Assembly: GCA_021731405.1 (NCBI GenBank)
Contig: JAKFXN010000004.1
Span: 12,267 to 76,266, forward strand
Origin: Candidatus Parcubacteria bacterium
Lineage (GTDB): Bacteria; Patescibacteria; Paceibacteria; UBA9973; UBA918
Reading direction: 5' to 3'
Length of the DNA: 64,000 nt
Position numbers and translations under genes: made by a program. Below, piece by piece: positions 1 to 6,141 of the stretch. Below the pieces are notes generated by a model. The model saw only the letters and a list, made by a program, of their open reading frames with translations, did no database searches and was not told where the DNA came from. Within the stretch, counting starts at the first letter, position 1. Each line of letters starts with the position of its first letter.

Positions 1-331
1 GAGGTGAAGCGGTGATTGATTCATCAAAGGCTATTTCCATCTCCATCTTATTGTTTGTAGACATATAGTATTTGGCAAGCTTTCGTTTTGTGATAAGGAA
101 AACGAAGCTATAAAATTGAGCGTCAGACTGATATGTGAAATTTTGTAATCCGGCGTGTAGGTCAATAAATATCTCTTGCACAATGTCAGTTGCGGTATCT
201 CTATCCAAGACACGGTAACTAACATACGCAAAGATTTTATCTACAAGGAGTTCGTAGACAGTTTTAAAGCGCACAGAATACTCTGTGTCTTTTGCTGTTA
301 GTAACGCTTGTAAGGTAACGTTTTCCGTCAT
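1..331 (-). CDS. ECF-type RNA polymerase sigma factor, N-terminal part (runs off window)
   Basis: An open frame on the minus strand starts with ATG at 331 and is still open at base 1, giving about 110 residues. They match sigma-70 region 2 of extracytoplasmic-function sigma factors: a short N-terminus, then a stretch with VYELLVDKIFAYV, the hallmark-like DIVQEIFIDL (about residues 49-58), and SFVFLITKRKLAKYY, corresponding to the usual 'SWLyrIArN' helix that contacts the -10 element. Region 4 would lie outside the window. It would direct RNA polymerase to a dedicated promoter set. It is divergent from ruvX with about 110 bp between the starts. A second ECF factor lies at 55358. Family call is firm; regulon unknown. 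Confidence 0.75.
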   Translation of the reverse strand, partial: MTENVTLQALLTAKDTEYSVRFKTVYELLVDKIFAYVSYRVLDRDTATDIVQEIFIDLHAGLQNFTYQSDAQFYSFVFLITKRKLAKYYMSTNNKMEMEIAFDESITASP

Positions 332-410
332 ATGTTCTTCACTCTACTATACAATGGCAAAAAATCAGCAAAACGTTACATCCTGCCAGAGGGGTAATTT
401 TAGGGAGTTT

Positions 411-436
411 TTGATTAGAAATCCTCATGGTATGCT
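411..436 (+). promoter_or_regulatory. Promoter of ruvX, leaderless type
   Basis: A -10 box TATGCT lies at 431-436, 6 nt before the ruvX ATG at 443, with TTGATT/TTTTTG upstream as a weak -35. The transcript would begin at or next to the start codon, and no Shine-Dalgarno is visible. Confidence 0.45.
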
Positions 437-442
437 ACCAAT

Positions 443-832
443 ATGTCTCGATTGCTCGGTATAGATTATGGTCATAAACGTGTTGGTTTAGCGGTGTCGG
501 ACGAAACAGGTACGATGGCTTTTCCACACAAAGTCTTTCCAAATGACCAAGCGCTGGTAAAAAACATTTGCACTGTCATACGTGAGCAGAAGGTGGGTGA
601 AATAGTGGTTGGACATTCGCTTGATAAAGAGGGTAATCCAAACAGCATTCACGATAAAGTGGAGGCTCTCATGCTCGATCTTACGCTTGAAACTGGACTT
701 CCTATCCATCTTGAGCCAGAGCAGTACACCACTCAAGCCGCCCTTCGAATCCAAGGGAGGAATGCCATGACTGATGCTGCCGCAGCGACCCTCATCCTCG
801 ATACTTTTATTGTTCGAAATAAGAAAAAATAA
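443..832 (+). CDS. ruvX: Putative pre-16S rRNA nuclease / RuvX (YqgF) family
   Basis: 129-residue RNase H-fold protein of the YqgF/RuvX family, which matures the 5' end of 16S rRNA and was earlier called a putative Holliday junction resolvase. The first strand LGIDYGHKRVGLAVSD (residues 5-20) carries the conserved acidic residue and the KRxGLAxSD signature. IVVGHSLDKEG (about 53-63) replaces the usual VVGLPLNMdG, and the C-terminal TDAAAATLILDTF holds the last conserved Asp. The usual DERLTT motif appears as EPEQYTT, so one acidic position is shifted. Length is near the family norm of 135-150. The stop is 1 nt before the next gene, so the two are probably cotranscribed. Start chosen by the adjacent -10 box. 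Confidence 0.85.
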   Translation: MSRLLGIDYGHKRVGLAVSDETGTMAFPHKVFPNDQALVKNICTVIREQKVGEIVVGHSLDKEGNPNSIHDKVEALMLDLTLETGLPIHLEPEQYTTQAALRIQGRNAMTDAAAATLILDTFIVRNKKK

Positions 833-833
833 C

Positions 834-1166
834 ATGGACCAAATTTCATACGACGATTTTGCAAAGCTAGAAATAAAAATTGGAACTATTCTTTCTGTGG
901 AAGTAGTTCCAGAAGCCGATAAACTATTAAAGCTGAGTGTTGATGTGGGGGAAGAGACCCCAAGACAAATTATTTCTGGGATCAGAACATATTTTGAAGA
1001 TCCGCAAGTGCTGGTGGGACGACAGTGCCCATTTCTCACCAATTTAGAACCTAGAACCATTCGGGGTTTTGAAAGTCAGGGTATGATTTTGGCGGCGAGT
1101 TTTGATGAAGAGTTTGCCCTTCTGCATCCACATGTAGCACTACCTTCTGGTTCAAAAGTTAGGTAA
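834..1166 (+). CDS. Stand-alone tRNA-binding protein (MetRS C-terminal / Trbp111-like OB fold)
   Basis: 110 residues from ATG 834, one base after the ruvX stop. The whole protein is one tRNA_bind OB-fold domain: DFAKLEIKIGTILSVEVVPEADKL near the N-terminus is the standard 'F.kvDlRVG.I...e.hP.ADkL' block, followed by RQIISGI and RTIRGFESQGMILAA, the usual 'r.ikGv.S.GMlLaa' segment. In many bacteria this domain is the C-terminal dimerisation and tRNA-binding part of methionyl-tRNA synthetase. The metG in this window (48131-49579) lacks it, so this is probably the missing part encoded separately. A CsaA-like chaperone role is the alternative. The upstream in-frame ATG at 774 lies inside ruvX and is unlikely to be used. 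Confidence 0.85.
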   Translation: MDQISYDDFAKLEIKIGTILSVEVVPEADKLLKLSVDVGEETPRQIISGIRTYFEDPQVLVGRQCPFLTNLEPRTIRGFESQGMILAASFDEEFALLHPHVALPSGSKVR

Positions 1167-1218
1167 CACTATTCGTTTTTAGATGTGAGTTTTGACGAGT
1201 TTCCGATAATAAACAGCG

Positions 1219-1224
1219 TATACT
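1219..1224 (+). promoter_or_regulatory. -10 box of the pilM operon, leaderless type
   Basis: TATACT sits 6 nt before the pilM ATG at 1231. A TTGACG upstream lies 21 nt from it, longer than the usual 17. Transcription would start at about the ATG. Confidence 0.5.
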
Positions 1225-1230
1225 ATTTGT

Positions 1231-2325
1231 ATGCGGTTATTTAATGCGCTCTCAAAACTCGTGCCTCCGCCAAGTTATATTGCTCTACCAAGCATGGGGG
1301 TGGATATTTCTGACACGTCTTTAAAATACGTTTCTTTTTTGCCGTCACTACGGCCAGAAAAAGTGAAAGTGCTCGACGTGTGGGGTGACATTACTATTCC
1401 GGAAAATGTTCTCCAACGTGGTGAAATAAAAGATTCAAAAACACTCACGAGTGTACTTAGTGAATTTAAAGATAAAACCAAAGCTGACTTTATTCGAGTC
1501 TCGCTACCGGAAGAGCGAGCGTATATTTTTGAGACTGAGATAAAGAAGAATGTTCCTGTAAAAGAGATTCATAGCTTGCTCGAATTTCGTCTAGAAGAAA
1601 ACGTACCAATCTCAGCCCGGGAAGCAATTTTTGATTATGAAATCGTGGCTAGTGATGACAAAAACCAGACTGCTAAAGTAGTGGTAGCTGCGTATCAGCG
1701 CGAAACCATCATGCAGTACTACGAAGCTTGTCGTGCCGCTGCGCTCACCCCACTTTCTTTTGAGGTGGAAGCACAGGCTATGGGAAGAGCGGTGGTACCA
1801 AACAACATGACCGACACCGTGATGCTTATTGATTTTGGCAAGACGCGAACGGGTGTTGGTATTATAAATAATGGAACCCTCCTGTACACCTCAACCATTG
1901 ATATCGGAGGGGGACAGCTTTCACAAGTACTCAGAAAGACGCTGGGGGATGTCGCGGAGTCAGAATTGACGGCCATTAAAAACACGAGCGGCCTCATTCG
2001 TGGGGTAGAAGATACTCGTGTCTATGAATCACTCATCTCAATCATTTCAGTCATCAAAGACGAGATTGCGTCACGAATGCAGTATTGGCATTTGAAAGAT
2101 AGTAACCGGAATAGTCGTCGAATAAAAAAAATTATTCTCTGTGGCGGTAGTGTAAATCTCAAAGGCTTGCCTGAGTACCTTACCGAGTCGCTTGGTGTGT
2201 CGTGTGTACGAGCTGACGTGTGGGGGAACGCCTTTAGGACCGATCTGGTTGTTCCGCCATTTGAAAAGCGGTACTCATACGGGTACGCGACCGCCATTGG
2301 TCTTGCCCTCAAAAACACTGTTTAG
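1231..2325 (+). CDS. pilM: Type IV pilus inner-membrane platform protein PilM
   Basis: 364-residue actin-like ATPase-fold protein that sits on the cytoplasmic side of the type IV pilus machine and binds the N-terminus of PilN. The first strand MGVDISDTSLKYVSF (about residues 23-37) is the phosphate-1-like loop of PilM, IDFGKTRTGVGIINNG (about 203-218) the phosphate-2 region, and IILCGGSVNLKGLPEYL near 308 the adenosine motif. Length fits the family (about 350). It is the first gene of a tight operon of four: the next gene begins 2 nt after its stop and the rest are spaced or overlapped by a few bases. CPR bacteria commonly keep these pili for DNA uptake or host attachment. The start at 1231 is supported by the -10 box 6 nt upstream. 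Confidence 0.9.
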   Translation: MRLFNALSKLVPPPSYIALPSMGVDISDTSLKYVSFLPSLRPEKVKVLDVWGDITIPENVLQRGEIKDSKTLTSVLSEFKDKTKADFIRVSLPEERAYIFETEIKKNVPVKEIHSLLEFRLEENVPISAREAIFDYEIVASDDKNQTAKVVVAAYQRETIMQYYEACRAAALTPLSFEVEAQAMGRAVVPNNMTDTVMLIDFGKTRTGVGIINNGTLLYTSTIDIGGGQLSQVLRKTLGDVAESELTAIKNTSGLIRGVEDTRVYESLISIISVIKDEIASRMQYWHLKDSNRNSRRIKKIILCGGSVNLKGLPEYLTESLGVSCVRADVWGNAFRTDLVVPPFEKRYSYGYATAIGLALKNTV

Positions 2326-2327
2326 AT

Positions 2328-2867
2328 ATGATTAACCTAATTCCACCAGTTGTACGAAAAAGCATAGTTACCGAATATTGGATACGGGTGGCTTCAGTCT
2401 GGCTTTTTATTGTGGCGGTAGCTGCGACTGCGGTTGTGTTTTTGTCACTCCCTGTCTATGTGCTCGTGTCTTCACAGGTAGATGTGTACGCCCAGTCGGC
2501 GGCGGAAGCAACAGAGCGTGTGACGGAGTATGACCTATCTGCCGGCGCGCTTGTGCGCGCAAACGTGATGGCGCAGAAAGTATTTGAGCTTCGTGAAGTA
2601 GAAAAGTTTTCAACTATTGTTGCCAGTATTGAAGCTCTGCAGGGAAGCGATATCGTGATTGATGGATTTGAGTTTGCGCGACAAGAAAATAGCCTTGCTC
2701 CTGTCCAAGTGACGGGGCGAGCGGCGACTAGACAAGCGTTGTCTGATTTTCGAGAGAGTCTTTTAAGTCAAGAGAGCATTAGTGATGTAATACTACCTAT
2801 TTCTAACCTCGCAAAGGATAGAGACATTCAGTTTTCAGTCTCGATTACCTTTAAAGAACCGCAATAA
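2328..2867 (+). CDS. pilN: PilN-like type IV pilus assembly protein
   Basis: 179 residues beginning MINLIPPVVRK, the conserved cytoplasmic 'INLLP' motif by which PilN docks into PilM. One transmembrane helix follows (about residues 20-48, rich in Ala, Val and Leu), then a coiled-coil-prone stretch around residues 55-95 and a small alpha/beta periplasmic-side domain to the end. Size and layout match PilN/GspL-C proteins. It lies directly after pilM and before a PilO-like gene, the usual platform order. Sequence identity to classical PilN appears low outside the N-terminal motif, so the symbol rests on motif, topology and position. Confidence 0.75.
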   Translation: MINLIPPVVRKSIVTEYWIRVASVWLFIVAVAATAVVFLSLPVYVLVSSQVDVYAQSAAEATERVTEYDLSAGALVRANVMAQKVFELREVEKFSTIVASIEALQGSDIVIDGFEFARQENSLAPVQVTGRAATRQALSDFRESLLSQESISDVILPISNLAKDRDIQFSVSITFKEPQ

Positions 2868-2870
2868 TAT

Positions 2871-3389
2871 ATGGGAACAAAAACAAAAAAAATATTTATA
2901 ATCTCTGTAATTACCGCTCTGGTAAGTATTGCCGTGCTCGTTTTTTTCTCGTACGAAATCCAAAACCAAGGAGTTCGTCTCGAAGAACAAATTGCCATTC
3001 TGACCGAGAGTAACACTAAAGAATCAGCTCATGTACGCCTCAATCGCCTTGTGCAGGATACCGAGTCAGAGAGAGCACTTTTAGCCTCTAGTTTTTTCAA
3101 AGATGAAGGCGACAGTATCCTATTCTTGGGTGAAATAGAGACGCTCGCTGGTGCCCTCGGTCTCTCACTCAAGACCGAAGAGCTCGATAAAGTAGTAGAC
3201 GAAGAAAAACGTGAATCTATCAGAATGACTTTTTCCTATGATGGAGCAAAAGATACCGTCTTCACGTTTTCAAAATTAATGGAAGTCACCCCGTATCATT
3301 CACGAGTCGAAAGCCTGTCGTTACGTAAACTCACCAATGAAAATTGGCAGGGAACCCTTACCATACTCATTAGTATCAATTCACTATGA
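2871..3389 (+). CDS. pilO: PilO-like type IV pilus assembly protein
   Basis: 172 residues: a short basic N-terminus, one transmembrane helix (about residues 7-27), a helical stretch with heptad character (about 33-70), then a ferredoxin-like periplasmic-side domain. This is the PilO/GspM layout; PilO pairs with PilN to form the alignment complex of the pilus. It follows the pilN-like gene by 3 nt and overlaps the next gene by 4 nt (ATGA), so translation is probably coupled. The call depends on topology and operon position; no single sequence motif is decisive. Confidence 0.65.
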   Translation: MGTKTKKIFIISVITALVSIAVLVFFSYEIQNQGVRLEEQIAILTESNTKESAHVRLNRLVQDTESERALLASSFFKDEGDSILFLGEIETLAGALGLSLKTEELDKVVDEEKRESIRMTFSYDGAKDTVFTFSKLMEVTPYHSRVESLSLRKLTNENWQGTLTILISINSL

Positions 3390-3847
3390 TAGAAAATGCT
3401 TTTGTTAAAAAACTGGTAAAAGGAGTGCTTAGAAATCGAAAGCAGTCGCTTTTAGATAGAAGTATTATGCACCCAACTCGGGAGTGGGTGACTGGTCTTG
3501 CCCTAGGGATTCTTATTTTAACTTTGGGAGTGGCGTGGGGAGTCAGCACCTATATTCAGTTTAGTAATGTATCGGTGAGTGGGGAGGCTGTAGAAGACGC
3601 TGCAGTTGTGTACCGACAAAGTCTAGTTGAGACTGCTCTGACGGATTTTGAGGCGCGAAAAAAAGAATATGAAACCCTCAAGCAAACGCTTCTTAATAAA
3701 CAGAGAAATGTAGAGACAGTAGCACTACCGCCACAAGTAGAAATAGCTACCACAACTGAAGAGACTGTCACTGAATCAGAACCAGATATGTCTAGCCCAA
3801 TACTAGAGGGGAGTGAGTCGAATGAGGGTCCGGAGTTGGGGTTGTAG
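3386..3847 (+). CDS. Single-pass membrane protein of the pilus operon, unknown family
   Basis: 153 residues, starting inside the stop codon of the PilO-like gene. There is a basic cytoplasmic N-terminus of about 38 residues, one transmembrane segment (WVTGLALGILILTLGVAWGV, about residues 34-53), a helical part with heptad character (about 80-115), then a low-complexity acidic tail rich in Glu, Ser and Thr. I do not recognise the family. Position suggests a role beside PilN/PilO; it could fill the slot of PilP in an envelope without an outer membrane, but it has no visible lipobox or PilP motif. It is the last gene of the operon; tRNA-linked repeats begin about 50 bp downstream. Confidence 0.6.
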   Translation: MIENAFVKKLVKGVLRNRKQSLLDRSIMHPTREWVTGLALGILILTLGVAWGVSTYIQFSNVSVSGEAVEDAAVVYRQSLVETALTDFEARKKEYETLKQTLLNKQRNVETVALPPQVEIATTTEETVTESEPDMSSPILEGSESNEGPELGL

Positions 3848-3894
3848 GTTGTGCTTGGGTTAAAGCTTCTGTGAGGTCAAGTTTCTAAATTCAC

Positions 3895-4096
3895 TGTCCG
3901 CGAGGAATGATCCTGCAGTTTCTAATTCGCTACGCTCATAAGAACTGCTGGACGCAGCTCACTAGTTTTCTTTCTAGAAAGGAAAGAAAACATCGCTCCG
4001 CTGGTTCGATTCCTACGGAAAGTGCATTAGCACTTTCCTCGCGGGGGCACGAACAAAAACAGCACACTTAAATAAAGTGTGCTGTTTTTATACTCG
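3895..4096 (-). repeat. tRNA-Arg-associated 3' element (inverted plus direct tRNA copies)
   Basis: Downstream of tRNA-Arg (leftward) lie, in order: terminator 4055-4089; an inverted copy of the tRNA 3' strand, with acceptor copy 4039-4052 and T-arm copy 4003-4014 separated by a perfect hairpin 4017-4038 (stem GGAAAGTGC, loop ATTA); a second hairpin near 3964-3991 with 10-bp arms; a small hairpin with loop TGGAC near 3946-3960; and a direct copy of the tRNA 3' end, CCGCGAGGAAT, at 3898-3908. The same layout follows tRNA-Val, tRNA-Leu and tRNA-His. It has no coding potential. Origin (mobile mini-element or RNA device) is inferred, not shown. Confidence 0.7.
4055..4089. terminator. Bidirectional intrinsic terminator after tRNA-Arg
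   Basis: A 15-bp perfect stem (AGCACACTT core) has an A-run on one side and a T-run on the other, so it can stop transcription from both directions: the tRNA from the right and any RNA from the repeat element on the left. Confidence 0.85.
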
Positions 4097-4168
4097 TGCC
4101 CCCGCGAGGAATCGAACCTCGAATAACGGCTTAGAAGTCCGCAGTTATATCCATTTAACTACAGGGGC
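4097..4168 (-). tRNA. tRNA-Arg (UCU anticodon)
   Basis: 72-nt cloverleaf on the minus strand. The acceptor GCCCCTG pairs with CGGGGGC, the D-arm lies in GTTAAATGGATATAAC, the anticodon loop is CTTCTAA (anticodon TCT), and the T-arm is CGAGG-TTCGATT-CCTCG. The discriminator is A and CCA is not encoded. Pair 31-39 of the anticodon stem is A-G, a mismatch. The tRNA is flanked on the 3' side by the repeat element and on the 5' side by a hairpin containing a copy of its acceptor 5' strand. Confidence 0.93.
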
Positions 4169-4216
4169 AAGTGAGGAATAGAATGGAAGCTTGCTTACAT
4201 TCTAGTTCCGAACGCA

Positions 4217-4243
4217 GCCCTTGTATGCGGAGCATACAGGGGC
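4217..4243. repeat. Hairpin carrying a copy of the tRNA-Arg acceptor 5' strand
   Basis: 12-bp stem (left arm GCCCTTGTATGC, loop GGA, one G-T pair) about 50 bp upstream of tRNA-Arg. Its right arm includes TACAGGGGCAA (4235-4245), an exact 11-bp direct repeat of the tRNA gene's 5' end at 4160-4170. Confidence 0.6.
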
Positions 4244-4320
4244 AAACGTTCAACTTGAAGATTCAGGTCACCTCGCTCGCAAGAATAGCAGAAAACAAGA
4301 GGAGAGGGAATATATAAAAG

Positions 4321-4344
4321 AATGCCCCACCAAGGTGGGGCATT
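4321..4344 (-). terminator. Intrinsic terminator of the 4343-4756 gene
   Basis: 11-bp stem AATGCCCCACC with loop AA, overlapping the stop codon; on the minus strand it is followed by TTCTTTTATA. Confidence 0.7.
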
Positions 4345-4756
4345 AATGCGTGTGTGTTTTGGAGGGGGTTACCTCAAGTCGCAGAATGATGTCTCTGTAA
4401 AAGAAAAAACCTTTGACCTTTCCGCGTTCTGGTGGAGCTTGATAGAATTCTCGCCTCTCTTCGTGTACTAGCATCGAGACTGCTGTTATGAACCCCTGAT
4501 CACCAATTCCGTATATATAAGAAGTGGGACTGTCCTCAGTTGAGGTGATGGTAGCTCCGGGAAAAAGTGTGGAGGTCTGTGATTGGAGTTGGCTAATTAA
4601 GTAGTCAAACTGAACGCAGGGTATCACACAGAAAATGGCTGCCTCCTCTCGATTTCCAGCCATTTTCATGGCTTTTACGGCAAGACCTGCCAGCTCCTCT
4701 AACTTTGGAGCTATGGAGGCTACCAGTTTCTCTACGAGATGGTTGGATACTTCCAT
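4343..4756 (-). CDS. ORFan protein, paralogous to 4879-5301
   Basis: 137 residues, family not recognised, no signal peptide or membrane span. The predicted content is a helical N-terminal third (residues 1-40) followed by alternating strands and helices: IFCVIPCVQFDYLISQL, then SPTSYIYGIGDQGFITAV, then a strand-rich C-terminus. The next gene upstream, also on the minus strand, shows the same order of blocks (FIVFCLEGNSSWRRLI, SSPVFYGVATETFFANF), so the two look like diverged duplicates. Start 4756 is chosen over 4771 because GGAGGG lies 7 nt before it. Strong Shine-Dalgarno and an immediate own terminator mark it as an independent accessory unit. Confidence 0.6.
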   Translation of the reverse strand: MEVSNHLVEKLVASIAPKLEELAGLAVKAMKMAGNREEAAIFCVIPCVQFDYLISQLQSQTSTLFPGATITSTEDSPTSYIYGIGDQGFITAVSMLVHEERREFYQAPPERGKVKGFFFYRDIILRLEVTPSKTHTH

Positions 4757-4843
4757 ACTATAACCCTCCAATTGTTTAAAGAACTAGAAAATAGAGTACG
4801 GCCAAAATAAAAATCTGTAAAGCAAAATTGGTTTTGAAATTTA

Positions 4844-4874
4844 AAAAGCGGTACCAACGAAGTTAGTACCGCCT
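4844..4874 (-). terminator. Intrinsic terminator of the 4879-5301 gene
   Basis: Stem GCGGTAC / GTACCGC, extended by the flanking A and T runs, directly after the gene on the minus strand (T-run toward lower coordinates). Confidence 0.7.
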
Positions 4875-4878
4875 TTGG

Positions 4879-5301
4879 TTACAGCAAGTGTCCAAAATTG
4901 CTTGGTTTGACCTGCATGATTTCAACTCTTGTTCTTGTACAGACAAGAGCTTTTACGAAACCTGGTGAGAGAGGTGTATTCAGAATGACCTCAGTCGTTT
5001 CAGGGAGCATTTTTTCAAAATTTGCAAAAAATGTCTCGGTGGCAACCCCATAAAAAACAGGACTGCTTTTTGGTGATTGAACTTTCTTCCAGTCACTTCG
5101 TTCCTCGACTCCTTCAATAAGCCTTCTCCAGCTGGAATTCCCTTCAAGGCAAAAAACAATAAATTCTTCAGGCTGGCGATTGTTGCGATGAACCTCTTCC
5201 CAAGCAAGGGTCTGAAGAATTCGTGCTGCTTCGTAGACAACAAGTGCGTGGAAATCTTCTGGATCCAACTCATCTGTAGCCAATGTGTGATTCGTAGTCA
5301 T
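4879..5301 (-). CDS. ORFan protein, paralogous to 4343-4756
   Basis: 140 residues, soluble, no recognised domain. It opens with a Thr/Asp/Glu-rich N-terminus and a helix (FHALVVYEAARILQTLAWEE), followed by the blocks shared with the neighbouring gene at 4343-4756. Start 5301 is chosen because GGGAG lies 6 nt upstream on the minus strand; a longer start at 5325 would place that site inside the gene. It has its own terminator and lies between two tRNA genes that each carry a repeat element, a typical place for acquired DNA. Function unknown. Confidence 0.6.
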   Translation of the reverse strand: MTTNHTLATDELDPEDFHALVVYEAARILQTLAWEEVHRNNRQPEEFIVFCLEGNSSWRRLIEGVEERSDWKKVQSPKSSPVFYGVATETFFANFEKMLPETTEVILNTPLSPGFVKALVCTRTRVEIMQVKPSNFGHLL

Positions 5302-5392
5302 GGTTTGCTCCCAGAACAGTTGCAAAAGAACAAATTACCTACGTACAATACTGCTAACGCTGCTTTTGTAAAGAGAAGAGTTATTTATGTGC

Positions 5393-5425
5393 AAAAAGTC
5401 GTTAGCAGAAGCTAACGACTTTTTG
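5393..5425. terminator. Bidirectional intrinsic terminator at the distal end of the tRNA-Val element
   Basis: Stem of AAAAA plus GTCGTTAGC with a 3-5 nt loop, perfectly mirrored and ending in T5; it sits just outside the direct copy of the tRNA-Val 3' end. Confidence 0.8.
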
Positions 5426-5430
5426 TATTG

Positions 5431-5710
5431 TGTGCGATGAGAGATTAGTCCCACTTTTTCTAATTCCTTAACAGGAACTGTCCACTCATTGGGGTTTTTC
5501 ATTCTTCAAAACACCTCAATGAGTCTTGCGAAATGACATTATGGTCATTTCTCACGCTTCGCTCATAAGAACGCTGGACGCGGCTCAACGGTTTCAATTT
5601 CTGGGAAAGGAAATTGAAACACGTCTCCGCCGTTCAAATCTCTACAAAAGTGCCGCAGGGCACTTTTTCATCGCGCATATAAAAAACCCGCATTGCGGGC
5701 TTTTTATCTG
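5431..5710 (-). repeat. tRNA-Val-associated 3' element (inverted plus direct tRNA copies)
   Basis: Same layout as at tRNA-Arg: terminator 5681-5705; inverted acceptor copy 5669-5677 and T-arm copy GTTCAAATCTCT 5632-5643 split by a hairpin 5646-5667 (stem AAAAGTGCC, loop GCAG); a hairpin near 5591-5620 (GTTTCAATTTC arms); the loop-TGGAC hairpin near 5568-5586; two further hairpins; and a direct copy GCGATGAGAGATT at 5434-5446. The spacer word GCTCATAAGAAC is shared with the tRNA-Arg element. No coding potential seen. Confidence 0.7.
5681..5705. terminator. Bidirectional intrinsic terminator after tRNA-Val
   Basis: CCCGC / GCGGG stem with a 3-nt loop, flanked by A6 and T5. Confidence 0.85.
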
Positions 5711-5783
5711 TGCGCGATGAGAGATTTGAACTCCCGACCTTCTCAGTGTAAATGAGCTGCTCTACCAACTGAGCTAATCGCGC
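5711..5783 (-). tRNA. tRNA-Val (UAC anticodon)
   Basis: 73-nt cloverleaf on the minus strand: acceptor GCGCGAT/ATCGCGC, D-arm GCTCAGTTGGTAGAGC, anticodon loop TTTACAC (anticodon TAC), T-arm GGGAG-TTCAAAT-CTCTC, discriminator A. CCA is not encoded. The first anticodon-stem pair (27-43) is a G-A mismatch. Confidence 0.94.
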
Positions 5784-5851
5784 ATGCCTACCTAAGTAGT
5801 GCCACACATAGTACCTGTTTTTGAAATTATTTCAATATCAGATACTTGAGG

Positions 5852-5857
5852 TATACT
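5852..5857 (+). promoter_or_regulatory. -10 box of the acyP operon, leaderless type
   Basis: TATACT ends 7 nt before the acyP ATG (5865); no Shine-Dalgarno is present. Confidence 0.45.
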
Positions 5858-5864
5858 GACGGTC

Positions 5865-6137
5865 ATGATTGAGATGCAAAGTACTATTATTGGTAAAGTC
5901 CAAGGCGTACGCTACCGAGACTATGTCCAGGCGGCTGCAGGGGAGCTTGGATTGGTGGGGTACGTCAAAAATAACCCTGACGGTACGGTTTTTGTCTTAG
6001 CTCAGGGCGAGCCTGAGATTCTTCGAAACTTTGTGGAATACCTCCATGAGGGTTCTGTCTTAGCGACAGTTGATTCTGTGAGTGTAGACTGGGCTACTGC
6101 GCAGAAACACTACGATGATTTTTCAGTGGTACGGTAA
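5865..6137 (+). CDS. acyP: Acylphosphatase
   Basis: 90 residues, the full length of the family. It hydrolyses carboxyl-phosphate bonds of small acyl phosphates. The signature GKVQGVRYRDYVQ (residues 9-21) holds the catalytic Arg in the phosphate loop, and LGLVGYVKNNPDGTVFVLAQG (about 28-48, two adjoining segments) holds the catalytic Asn (VKNN). It is the first gene of a run acyP-uppS-rluA type, with uppS starting 4 nt after its stop. The start follows the -10 box by 7 nt; an alternative ATG at 5874 would still keep the whole domain. Confidence 0.92.
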   Translation: MIEMQSTIIGKVQGVRYRDYVQAAAGELGLVGYVKNNPDGTVFVLAQGEPEILRNFVEYLHEGSVLATVDSVSVDWATAQKHYDDFSVVR

Positions 6138-6141
6138 ATAT

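Noticed and set aside
488..1060. 190-residue minus-strand frame over ruvX and the tRNA-binding gene
   Set aside because: Shadow of two well-supported plus-strand genes; no recognisable domain.
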